Source: Fuerstiella sp.
Lineage (GTDB): Bacteria; Planctomycetota; Planctomycetia; Planctomycetales; Planctomycetaceae
NCBI GenBank assembly: GCA_022447185.1
Contig: JAKVAY010000036.1
Coordinates: 133,282-197,281, forward strand
Direction of reading: 5' to 3'
Length of the DNA stretch: 64,000 bases
The translations under genes and the position numbers were made by a program. The stretch's first letter is position 1; each line of letters opens with the position of its first letter. Under the pieces are notes generated by a model. The model was not told where the DNA came from. It saw only the letters and a program-made list of their open reading frames with translations, and ran no database searches. This document shows positions 42,709 through 50,934 of this stretch, piece by piece.

Positions 42709-43143
42709 GATCAGTTCCTTACCCGGCTTAGCCGGAGCAAAGACTGCATGATCGCAGAATCCAGGTCACGTGTTTCGCACGTAAAGCAACTTCACGGCAT
42801 CAGGAACGCAAGCAGACAGCACCATCCGGGTGCATAACAAGATACGTCAAATGTCTCCGGCAACGACCAATACTGGATTCTCAGCAAATCCGGTGGGCGT
42901 CAACAACATCAGCTACGCCTGCAATTTCCGACAACTCCAAAGTCACCCCAGGTGGCGGCACTCCGCGACAGACCTGCGGCAGCAGTCAGCAAACAAACAA
43001 CTATCTGTAATCATCAACGGAACACTTTGACGTTGACACAAACATCCGTCGTCAGGTTCCTACGCTGAATTGCCACACAGCAACTCAACACACCAACAAA
43101 CAAAAGCGTCGGATTCCTGTCGGACCCGCAACGCTCTTCATCA
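42709..43143. other. rpsO-pnp intergenic region
   Basis: About 435 bp with the rpsO terminator at 43094-43135. The stem ACGTG-tttcg-CACGT at 42769-42783, about 60 bp before pnp, could be an RNase III processing site as in other rpsO-pnp operons, but this is conjecture. A pnp promoter probably lies here. Confidence 0.5.
43094..43135 (-). terminator. Intrinsic terminator of rpsO
   Basis: On the minus strand AGCGT pairs with ACGCT and the inner CGGGTCC pairs with GGAATCCG (one bulge, one G-T), starting 9 bp after the rpsO stop and followed by TTTTGTTTGTT. A strong hairpin with T-rich tail. Confidence 0.75.
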
Positions 43144-43413
43144 CTACTTACGAATTCCCAACTGGCCGATAATGGTTACGTAATCTTCCGGTTTTTTTGC
43201 CTTAAGATAATCCAGCAAACGACGGCGCCTACTGACCATGGCCAGGAGTCCACGACGACTCGAATGATCCTTATTGTGGGTTTTGAGGTGCTGCGTCAGA
43301 TTCTGAATTCCGTGAGTCAGCACAGCAATCTGGACATGAGGCGATCCTGTGTCATTTTTTCCGCGTCCGAATTCCTTGATCAGACGCTGCTTTAATTCCG
43401 GCGAAATTGCCAT
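43144..43413 (-). CDS. rpsO: 30S ribosomal protein S15
   Basis: The 89-residue S15 protein binds 16S rRNA at the platform during 30S assembly. The family pattern is complete: [53 protein letters not shown]. Start ATG 43413 is preceded by AAAGG at 6 bases. It is upstream of pnp, as in most bacteria, and divergent from the efflux-adaptor gene. Confidence 0.97.
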   Translation of the reverse strand: MAISPELKQRLIKEFGRGKNDTGSPHVQIAVLTHGIQNLTQHLKTHNKDHSSRRGLLAMVSRRRRLLDYLKAKKPEDYVTIIGQLGIRK

Positions 43414-43870
43414 AAGAAACCTTTAGGCTGCACAAAGCGGGGCAGACGAAGGCGCAAAACCCTCGAAACCCTCGAACGCTATACTGCGGAAACAATAATC
43501 AGGAGCACGGCAACCGAGCCCTGTATGAAAGTCGCAGGATTGTACCGACGTTGTCCTCCCGATCAATCCAGATCTGCTGCCGATCGGCCGAATCCTGCGG
43601 TCTGGATCCACAATTCAAGACTATTGACAGGATTCCCTGCAATTGAGACACCGATAGCAGGTCCTGCTGTCGGTTCGCTCCCTGGCCCGAAAACCGTTTC
43701 TCCAGGTCACAAGGCGGATCCTGCTGTTCTTCCTGAATTTGTCCGCCTCCGATCATTCTATTATTGCTAAACTTGCAAGTCCGCTCGATTCACAACAACG
43801 AACAGGTACGCGCCCGGAAACATGGATTAATCCGGCATATCGAAACCGTACCACGTTTGGGACAGATGGA
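43414..43870. other. Divergent region between rpsO and the efflux-adaptor gene
   Basis: About 457 bp holding a strong 25-bp dyad (43650-43674), listed separately. The adaptor frame is open from 43739, but no signal-like N-terminus exists before 43871. TTGACA at 43624-43629 lacks a good -10 partner. Confidence 0.5.
43650..43674. promoter_or_regulatory. 25-bp dyad, possible operator
   Basis: ACCGATAGCAGG and CCTGCTGTCGGT flank one central T. The halves match except for one T/G pair, giving a near-perfect palindrome between divergent rpsO and the efflux-adaptor gene. It could be a repressor site or an RNA hairpin. Confidence 0.45.
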
Positions 43871-45442
43871 ATGAGGCATCTGATGAAGTACCGAACCAGT
43901 CGAGACTTCAGCCTCGTGATACTCATTGCTGTCGTCGTGCTGGGATTTTGTGCAGCACGACGATGGATACCACTGCTTCAAAATCTCACATGGGCGCCGA
44001 CAAAGAATTCCGTCGGGGCCCTGAAACAGAATCGAATTGATCATACCGACGGCCATGCGCATCACCTTACTGGCGCACACGGCGACAATAATCATAATCA
44101 TGGTCATCACGAACGTGACCACAGTGGCGACAGCCACGAACATGATCACAGTGACCGTCGGAGCCATGCGGGTCGCCCCACAGACGGCTCATACGGCAAC
44201 CACCAATCGAATGCCCTGGAGTTGTCGGCAAAAGCTCGAAAGAATCTGGGACTTCTGTCTGAGCAGATTCAGACGGTTGAACTGAACACATTCTGGCGGA
44301 CCATCAGCGTACCGGGTAAGGTCGTGGGTCGGCCCGGCCGCACTGACGTTCAGGTGGCAACGCCGATGACAGGATTGATCACTCATGTTCACACCACCCA
44401 GGGTGAAGCCGTTCGACCTGGAACCCTGTTGTTCCGCATTCGGCTGACCCACGAAGATTTACTTCAGCTCCAGACCGAGTTCCTCCAGACGGTCGGCGAA
44501 CTGGACGTGGCGGAGCATGAAATTGAACGTCTGGAGAAGGTCACCCGCAGTCAGGCAATTCCCGGCAGAGTATTGCTGGAGCGAGAGTATGAACGAGACA
44601 AACTCACATCACTCAGGAACGCTCAGCGTGAGTCACTGAGACTCCACGGACTCTCCGACAAACAGATTCAATCCATCGTCACCGACCGCCGACTCATACG
44701 TGAACTCGAACTGTTTGCTCCCACAGCTGATAGCCACTTGGCCGACAGTCACCAGCACCAAGAAGCAGAAGAGGACCATGCGTCGACCGAAGCAAACGAG
44801 CTGCTGGTCCTGGAACGTCTCAATGTTCATAAAGGACAGGTAATCCCTGCGGGAACTACGTTATGTGTACTAAAGGATTACAGTGAGCTGTTAATTGAAG
44901 GGCTGGCGCTGGAACAGGATATCCCGACTTTGCGACGGGCGCTGCGTCAGGAGTACGATGTAACGGCCGTGTTCGAACAACCCGGAGGCGTCATGAAAAC
45001 GGTCGGGAAGCTGCGAATTGAATATCTGAAAAACGAAGTCGACCCTGAGTCCCGGTCAATTCGATTCTTTGTACGACTTTCAAACCGTATGACCGGAAAA
45101 AATCCTCGTGGTGATGTGAGTTTTGTGGAATGGGCTTGGTTGATTGGACAGCGTGTGCAACTACGAATTCCATTCGGTCGCTGGAAGAATCAACTTGTGC
45201 TGCCAGCCCAGGCCGTGGCGGAACAGGGTGTTGAAAACTACGTGTTTCGGAAACACGGTGAGCATTTCGACCGTGTTGCCATTCGTGTTAAGTATCGCGA
45301 TCCACTGTTCGTCGTCGTGGAACGCGACGGAGCAATTTCACCAGGTAATCAGATCGCATGGAAAGGGGCGCACCAGATGCAGATGGCGATCCGCAGACAA
45401 TCCGATGAACCTGTTAATGCCTATCACGGGCATACTCATTAG
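43871..45442 (+). CDS. Periplasmic adaptor subunit of RND/HlyD-type efflux, histidine-rich
   Basis: Membrane-fusion protein of about 523 residues with one N-terminal helix (LVILIAVVVLGFCAA). A segment of about 60 residues is very rich in His, Asp and Gly (HTDGHAHHLTGAHGD, then HNHGHH) and could bind Zn, Ni, Co or Cu, as in CzcB/CusB relatives. The barrel-sandwich pieces are VATPMTGLITHVHTTQGEAVRPGTLLFRI and NVHKGQVIPAGTTLCVL, around a long helical hairpin (LLQLQTEFLQTVGELDVAEHEIERL). No pump or outer-membrane gene follows, which is unusual. Start ATG 43871 (or 43883). Confidence 0.85.
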   Translation: MRHLMKYRTSRDFSLVILIAVVVLGFCAARRWIPLLQNLTWAPTKNSVGALKQNRIDHTDGHAHHLTGAHGDNNHNHGHHERDHSGDSHEHDHSDRRSHAGRPTDGSYGNHQSNALELSAKARKNLGLLSEQIQTVELNTFWRTISVPGKVVGRPGRTDVQVATPMTGLITHVHTTQGEAVRPGTLLFRIRLTHEDLLQLQTEFLQTVGELDVAEHEIERLEKVTRSQAIPGRVLLEREYERDKLTSLRNAQRESLRLHGLSDKQIQSIVTDRRLIRELELFAPTADSHLADSHQHQEAEEDHASTEANELLVLERLNVHKGQVIPAGTTLCVLKDYSELLIEGLALEQDIPTLRRALRQEYDVTAVFEQPGGVMKTVGKLRIEYLKNEVDPESRSIRFFVRLSNRMTGKNPRGDVSFVEWAWLIGQRVQLRIPFGRWKNQLVLPAQAVAEQGVENYVFRKHGEHFDRVAIRVKYRDPLFVVVERDGAISPGNQIAWKGAHQMQMAIRRQSDEPVNAYHGHTH

Positions 45443-45652
45443 AGCCGGAAATTTGTGAACTGCCGCCGGAAACTGAATCTGGCCCCTATCCTCCAATGAA
45501 ACCGCTTGAGTCTGTTACTGATAGACGTGTGCATCTGCCGCTCATCTGAGTGCAGCCGTTGTGTGTGTGAACTGGCTACTCATGTTTTTGACAGCGCCAA
45601 CGTGAGCCGGCGGCGAACATCATCAGAATATTGAGGGTCACAGGCCTCGTGA

Positions 45653-46918
45653 TCACATTCCGTCCTGCAGTGCCTGCAAATGTCTGGAGAAGTGCTCTGC
45701 CAGGACTTCGGTCCAGGTCTCCGGGTGTTCGTCGAGCACGGCGCGAATAGCCGGGCCCAGTTCAGGATCCGTCAACGTCGATCCAAACGTACAGTGAAGA
45801 ATCTGGCGGCCAGGCCTGCGAAAGCCCCTGCCTTTCGGAACCTCTGACCAGAGTTCCAGATATTCCCGCTCCAGTTCCGCGATATCGTGGACGTCGGCCA
45901 CTGTCGGCGCGGAGGCCAGCGTAGCTGAAACATGGTACGTTGCGCGATCTGTTTCATAGCGACTTCGGCCAAAGCTGATAACACGCCGAAACAAATCTGC
46001 GTCATGCCGAGCCACCACGCGGAGTGCTTCCAGATAACTGGTCCCGGCAGTCTTGACATGAAATCGTCCCTGCGTTGTCCGAGCCAGCAGACTGTACATG
46101 GACAATTTGTCAGATCCCGAATGCAGGCTCAGCTTATAGCCACCGAGCAACTCGGCGATCGCAGCATGATCTGAAAGCGATACTTCAAGTGCACCTAAAT
46201 CACCCTTGAAGTCCACTCCCTTTTCAAAATCACCAATGAAGCGTGGTGCCAAACTCACCAGCTTCATCCCGCTCTGCAGACACTGATCCGCAACGATGTA
46301 GTGTTCGGCCAGTGTCGTCGGCTGTGCCGTTTCGTCCACCGACAATTCAATCTCGTGATCCCGGCCGAGCGACTCATGTACCTCTGCGATGTATCGCCCC
46401 ATTTTCTGGGCATGTGCGATTGCCGGTCCGTATTTGACGGCAGCTCGCATACAGGCTTCTTCAGACAGTTCAACGGTTGTCCCTGTTGTAAGCGAAACAG
46501 AGTGCCCGATGTACTCGTGAAGCCACGGAACTGATTCTCGAACCGCTTCAAATCGGGTACGGACTTCTGATTCACTGTAGTCGTCGGCCGCCTGATCCAC
46601 ATGGTCCGAGGGATCAATTGTGAAAAAAGTGAATCCAGCCGCAACCGTAACATCAACGTCTTCCGACGTCTTAAGGTGATCGGCATCTGCCCCGACACGA
46701 CCGGTCCAGCCCGCCGTGCGCGCTCCAATCAGCGCATCGTCCATCACCTGCCGGGCCGTCCTTTGCGTTCGGGTCATTTCCCGAATGGACTGTTGCGGAA
46801 AAATCGGTTCGATTCCTGCACCCGCGCGATTCATCGACTCAACATGTCCGGGAGTCGCCGTTCCGATACGATCACCGAATCCAAAGGATGGGGCCAGCCC
46901 AAGTGTCTCGCAGTTCAT
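45653..46918 (-). CDS. uxaE: Tagaturonate/fructuronate epimerase-family protein
   Basis: A 421-residue protein that resembles UxaE, which converts D-tagaturonate to D-fructuronate in hexuronate catabolism. Family-like blocks: LGLAPSFGFGDRIGTATPGHVESM at the start, RTARQVMDDALIGARTAGWTGRVGADADHLK, FTIDPSDHVD and LHSGSDKLSMYSLLARTTQGRFHVKTAGTSYLEALR. Ligand-type His, Asp and Glu residues are spread through these blocks. The preceding minus-strand gene is a zinc dehydrogenase, consistent with uronate or aldonate breakdown. The symbol is a family-level assignment. Confidence 0.8.
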   Translation of the reverse strand: MNCETLGLAPSFGFGDRIGTATPGHVESMNRAGAGIEPIFPQQSIREMTRTQRTARQVMDDALIGARTAGWTGRVGADADHLKTSEDVDVTVAAGFTFFTIDPSDHVDQAADDYSESEVRTRFEAVRESVPWLHEYIGHSVSLTTGTTVELSEEACMRAAVKYGPAIAHAQKMGRYIAEVHESLGRDHEIELSVDETAQPTTLAEHYIVADQCLQSGMKLVSLAPRFIGDFEKGVDFKGDLGALEVSLSDHAAIAELLGGYKLSLHSGSDKLSMYSLLARTTQGRFHVKTAGTSYLEALRVVARHDADLFRRVISFGRSRYETDRATYHVSATLASAPTVADVHDIAELEREYLELWSEVPKGRGFRRPGRQILHCTFGSTLTDPELGPAIRAVLDEHPETWTEVLAEHFSRHLQALQDGM

Positions 46919-47035
46919 TCTGAATTCAGTCTCTCAAAAATTAGTCAGTGCAGATGATTTGAATGTCACATTTCCGAAAATGGTCAACGTGCTGAACAGT
47001 CAATATTTTTTATGGACCGACGACGACGGCTGAGA

Positions 47036-47062
47036 AACCCGGTTTCCTGAAAAGGCCGGGTT
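47036..47062 (-). terminator. Hairpin downstream of the zinc dehydrogenase gene
   Basis: AACCCGG and CCGGGTT form a perfect 7-bp stem around a 13-base loop, 14 bp past the dehydrogenase stop. No T-run follows, but the GC core flanked by AA/TT resembles the hairpin at 58231-58276. Confidence 0.45.
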
Positions 47063-47075
47063 CTGTCCGCGAGAT

Positions 47076-48104
47076 TTAGTCCGCAACGCTGATGACGGCC
47101 TTGATCACGCCGGTTTCCGGCTGTGTGAATGAATCAAAGTCATCAACGACTGAATCGAATGTGGTTCGGTGAGTGATCCAGGGCTCTGTATTGATAGTGC
47201 CATCTTCGATCAGTTCGATAATGGCTGGAAAATCATCGGGCAGAGCGTTCCGCGATGCCTTAAGTGTCAGTTCCGGCTTGTGCAGAGCCGGATGGGGAAA
47301 GGAGATCTCCTGTGTTGTAATACCAACATATACCAGACTTCCCGTATGTGCCACGTACTGCACTGCATTCGACATGGACTGCCAACTGCCGGTTGCATCC
47401 GTCACGACTGAGTAACGATCACCGTTGGTTATTTCCAACGCACGTTCCAGTTCTGTTCCTTCACCGGTGTAAAGAATTGTGTGAGCAACTCCATAGTTTG
47501 ATTTGCAAAACTGCAGACGTTCCGGATTCATGTCCAGAACTGTGATGGTTGCCCTGGACAGCCGTGTGAATTCCAGCGTCGCAAGTCCAATCGGTCCGGC
47601 ACCAATAATCATCACATGCTGGCCAGCCTGAGGTTCACCTCGATTTGTCGCGTGTCGACCGATCGCCAGTGTCTCCACGATAGCAAGTTGTTCCATCGAC
47701 AGATCCCTGGACGGATGCAGCTTACCTGCCCGAATGAGGAACCGTTCACACAATCCTCCATCTATCATGACACCGATTACTTCGAGCGATTCGCAGCAAT
47801 TGGGATGGCCGCTCCGGCACGCATAGCAGTATCCGCAATTCATATAAGGCTCAACACTACAGCGATCACCCACTTTGACACCGGTAACATCATCGGCAAC
47901 CGCCAGAACTTCGACTCCCAGTTCATGACCTGGGACACGTGGATAACTGAAGAACGGCATCTTACCCAGGTACCCACTGATATCCGTGCCACAGATACCC
48001 ATCCGGTGAGTTCTCACCAGTGCCTGACCTGGTCCCGGGTCTCCGGGTTCGGAAACGTCCACGTGCATCAGCCGGAGCGGCTCCTGGAATCGAATTGCTC
48101 TCAT
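47076..48104 (-). CDS. Zinc-dependent alcohol dehydrogenase (MDR family)
   Basis: A medium-chain dehydrogenase/reductase of 342 residues. The catalytic zinc site is formed by Cys38 (GICGTD), His60 and Glu61 (PGHELG). The structural zinc has Cys90, Cys93, Cys96 and Cys103/104. NAD(H) binds via IGAGPIGLATLEF. The closest pattern is that of sorbitol/threonine/galactonate 5-dehydrogenase-like enzymes. The position directly before the UxaE-like gene suggests a sugar-acid alcohol such as L-gulonate or L-galactonate as substrate; this is inference. Confidence 0.88.
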   Translation of the reverse strand: MRAIRFQEPLRLMHVDVSEPGDPGPGQALVRTHRMGICGTDISGYLGKMPFFSYPRVPGHELGVEVLAVADDVTGVKVGDRCSVEPYMNCGYCYACRSGHPNCCESLEVIGVMIDGGLCERFLIRAGKLHPSRDLSMEQLAIVETLAIGRHATNRGEPQAGQHVMIIGAGPIGLATLEFTRLSRATITVLDMNPERLQFCKSNYGVAHTILYTGEGTELERALEITNGDRYSVVTDATGSWQSMSNAVQYVAHTGSLVYVGITTQEISFPHPALHKPELTLKASRNALPDDFPAIIELIEDGTINTEPWITHRTTFDSVVDDFDSFTQPETGVIKAVISVAD

Positions 48105-48295
48105 CAGTCTTTCCTGGGTCGCCCGGTCAACACCAATTGGTTTGCAGGCAGATCGTCCTGCAGCGCAGGCACACAGATTTGTGAACGGTTCGGAAGTACA
48201 GAGCCTGTATTTGATTGTCTGAAGGCCGGAACTCGCGACGCGTTTTCGTAACTTGCTCTAATCGACATGTCTCAGGCCTGCAAGCTGGCTGGACG

Positions 48296-49261
48296 TCACT
48301 GGCCCGAATTGACGTCACATGCCCTGAATTCTTTGAGAATTCGATCCACCAGCAGATCTTCCGATTCGTCGGGCCGGACGGGAATACTGCGGCATTCTTC
48401 CATGTTTCGAAACCAAGTGTGTTGCCGTTTGGCAAATTGTCGCGTTCGTACCTTGATCAGATCCACACATTCCTGCAGCGGCAGGCCATCTTCCAGGTGA
48501 GAAATCAGCTCACGGTATCCAAGCGCCTGCCGAGCCGTTCTTCCAGGAGCAGGATGAGTGTTCAGCAGCACGCGAGTCTCTTCCAGCAACCCACGCTGCA
48601 TCATCACCTCAACGCGTCGATCGATGCGATCCCGCAGCCAGTCACGATCTGGCTCCAGCCAGAATACGGCCGCCGGCTGTTGGATCGCTGGAAGAACTGC
48701 ATTTTGATGTTGCGCCGAAAGCCGAACTCCCGTGACCGCATGAACCTCGAGCGCCCGAATGATGCGACGCTGGTCATTTACATGCAGTCGTGCTGCGGTC
48801 GGTGGATCAACAACAGTCAACTTGTCGTATAGATACCCGGGTCCATGCTGCCGAGCCAGTTGTTCCATTCGGTGACGCAGTGTCCAGTCGGCCGGCGGTC
48901 CATCAAAAACACCTCGTAAAACTGCCCGCAGATACAAACCTGTTCCGCCGCAAAAAAGTGGAATGCAACCACGATTGAGTACATCTTCGACCGCCCACAA
49001 CGCAGCACGCAGATATTCCGCGACACTGAATTCGTGATGGGGTTCAGCAAGGTCGATCAGATGGTGTCGAACAGACTGCCGTTCGAAAGGAGCCGGCTTT
49101 GCAGTCCCTATGTCCATTCCTCGATACACTGCCATAGAATCGAGGGACAGGATTTCGGCGTTGAAGTTTTCTGCGACCCGGAGCGTGGCGGACGTTTTTC
49201 CAACTGCAGTAGGTCCCGTCAGGAACCAACATTGTTTGAGCAATTCAGCAGGAAAGTTCAT
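48296..49261 (-). CDS. miaA: tRNA dimethylallyltransferase
   Basis: Transfers a dimethylallyl group to A37 of tRNAs that read codons starting with U. The 321-residue protein begins with the P-loop GPTAVGKT (16-23) and the DSMAVYRGMDIGTAKP block (41-56), then HHLIDLAEP, FCGGTGLYLRAVLRGVF and RRIIRALEVHAVTG. The C-terminal WFRNMEEC block is kept. Start ATG 49261 is clear. Next on the strand, 191 bp away, is the zinc dehydrogenase gene, with no functional link evident. Confidence 0.96.
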   Translation of the reverse strand: MNFPAELLKQCWFLTGPTAVGKTSATLRVAENFNAEILSLDSMAVYRGMDIGTAKPAPFERQSVRHHLIDLAEPHHEFSVAEYLRAALWAVEDVLNRGCIPLFCGGTGLYLRAVLRGVFDGPPADWTLRHRMEQLARQHGPGYLYDKLTVVDPPTAARLHVNDQRRIIRALEVHAVTGVRLSAQHQNAVLPAIQQPAAVFWLEPDRDWLRDRIDRRVEVMMQRGLLEETRVLLNTHPAPGRTARQALGYRELISHLEDGLPLQECVDLIKVRTRQFAKRQHTWFRNMEECRSIPVRPDESEDLLVDRILKEFRACDVNSGQ

Positions 49262-49416
49262 AACGAATTATCGACCGGGCGCGGTTCTGAGTTATGCTGA
49301 AATGAAAAGAAGGAAATTTCCGTCCAGAGAATACAGCGAAAATAGGCTGGTGTTTGTTTTTTTTGCAGGAGTCACGGCGAGTCTCGCCACTCCATCAATA
49401 ATTGAACGAAATCATC

Positions 49417-49875
49417 ATGGGTCAGTTTAGTCTGTCTGCAAACTTCGAATATACCCCGACAACACTGCGAGACTATCTTGGCACTGTCTCCAATATCCCG
49501 CTGATTACTGACCCGGACCTGGAAATTGAGATCATGGAAGCTCCGGAAGTTGTTACTGCCGGAGAAGAAATTTCTTTTTCCATCATGACGGGAGGATTCC
49601 GTCAGGTCCTGAAGCACCGCTGGACTACGGTCACCGACTCGCAGATCGTTACCGAGCAGGTCATGGGCCCCGCACAGTCGTGGGAGTATACCCAAACAAT
49701 TTCGGCCACAGCAGGCGGATGTTTGCTGCAGGAGACAGTTCTGTTTGAACCGCCAGGTGGGATGTTGGGAGTTTTGGTCACAGAAGCCACCATACTGGAG
49801 TCGCTTAACACAGGAACGGCAATCCGACACCGGTTGATTACAGAACAGCTGATTGCAGGACAGCATACAAAGTGA
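49417..49875 (+). CDS. SRPBCC/START-like ligand-binding protein
   Basis: A 152-residue soluble protein with the pattern of SRPBCC proteins: an N-terminal strand and helix (FSLSANFEYTPTTLRDYL), strands (PEVVTAGEEISFSI), a RHRW-like turn (VLKHRWTTVTDSQIV), GPAQSWEYTQTIS and a C-terminal helix. This helix-grip fold binds hydrophobic ligands. Similarity is judged from pattern only. TTG 49402 could also start the frame, but ATG 49417 is more likely. It lies 87 bp before the BASS transporter gene on the same strand. Confidence 0.6.
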   Translation: MGQFSLSANFEYTPTTLRDYLGTVSNIPLITDPDLEIEIMEAPEVVTAGEEISFSIMTGGFRQVLKHRWTTVTDSQIVTEQVMGPAQSWEYTQTISATAGGCLLQETVLFEPPGGMLGVLVTEATILESLNTGTAIRHRLITEQLIAGQHTK

Positions 49876-49962
49876 CATGATGTTCTCAGCAGCTCAGGCG
49901 GGTTGCGGCAACCTGGTGCGGTTGATAATTCATCACTCTGATCTCCCTCCGTGTCCTGTCAA

Positions 49963-50901
49963 ATGCTCCAGAAATTCCTGCTGATCTGGTTGCTGCTGAT
50001 TTCGGCAACAGCGTTCCTGTGGCCAAAGCTGGAACTGCCGTACGATCCATTTGCTGCTGCAGGGGGCACGGGAATCAATGGCCTCATTGTGGTCGTCATG
50101 TTCTGCATTGGCACGCTGTTGCCCGTCCACGAAGTGGACACTTTGATCAGACAATGGCCGACTGTCTTGGCCGGCACCGCAATCCAGTACATCAGTATGC
50201 CGTTGCTCGCATGGACAATGGTTCAGATTTTTCGGCCGGATCCCGGGACGGCAGCCGGAATACTGATTGTCGGCTGCGTCCCAGGCGCCATGGCATCCAA
50301 CGTACTGACACTCTCAGCACACGGTAACGTCAGCTACTCCGTTAGCCTTACCACATCAGCCACGCTCCTTTCGCCTCTAGTTGTTCCGCTGATTCTTGGA
50401 TTCGCTCTCAGCGAGGATGTCAACTACAACGGAGCCAAAGCTGTTCAAATGCTGGTCCTGACGATTGTACTACCGGTCATTTACGGACACCTGCTGTGTC
50501 GATGTCTTGGGGGGTTCTCGACAGCGGTGCTTACCGCATCCGGTATTGGCGCGAATCTTGCCATCCTGGCGATTATTGCTATCGCCGTCGGTCTCAAACG
50601 GAATGCGCTGCAGGAAGCTGCGTGGACTGTCGTTGGAATCCTCGCGATCATCAACGCAGGCGGATATCTCGCTGGATATTTCGGAGGACTGAGCGTGAGA
50701 CTGCCAGAGCCAATGCGTCGGGCGCTTACCCTGGAAGTCGGAATGCAGAATGCCGGTGCCGGCACTGCCCTCGCACTTCACCTGTTTGGAGAGGGATCCC
50801 CGGCTGTGGTTCCCTGCATTCTGTACACGTTCGGCTGTATGCTGACCGGGACTATTTTGGCGAGTGTCTGGCATCAGGCAGGACCGGCACGTAACGGCTG
50901 A
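49963..50901 (+). CDS. BASS-family (bile acid:sodium symporter type) transporter
   Basis: Ten or so hydrophobic segments in 312 residues. Diagnostic stretches are GLIVVVMFCIGTLLPVHEV, the QYISMPLLAWTM block, GCVPGAMASNVLTLSAHGNVSYSVSLTTSATLLSPLVVPLI (crossover region for sodium binding) and LEVGMQNAGAGTALAL. Substrates of bacterial members range from organic anions to pantoate and are unknown here. A GTG at 49951 could start the frame; ATG 49963 is adopted. The stop lies 33 bp from the convergent kinase gene's stop. Confidence 0.88.
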   Translation: MLQKFLLIWLLLISATAFLWPKLELPYDPFAAAGGTGINGLIVVVMFCIGTLLPVHEVDTLIRQWPTVLAGTAIQYISMPLLAWTMVQIFRPDPGTAAGILIVGCVPGAMASNVLTLSAHGNVSYSVSLTTSATLLSPLVVPLILGFALSEDVNYNGAKAVQMLVLTIVLPVIYGHLLCRCLGGFSTAVLTASGIGANLAILAIIAIAVGLKRNALQEAAWTVVGILAIINAGGYLAGYFGGLSVRLPEPMRRALTLEVGMQNAGAGTALALHLFGEGSPAVVPCILYTFGCMLTGTILASVWHQAGPARNG

Positions 50902-50916
50902 CATTCGTCACCCGAA

Positions 50917-50929
50917 AGACAGTGTGTCT
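50917..50929. terminator. Compact hairpin between convergent genes
   Basis: AGACA-gtg-TGTCT, a 5-bp stem with a CG pair outside, in the 33-bp gap between the BASS and kinase stop codons. Short, so low confidence. Confidence 0.3.
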
Positions 50930-50934
50930 CGATC

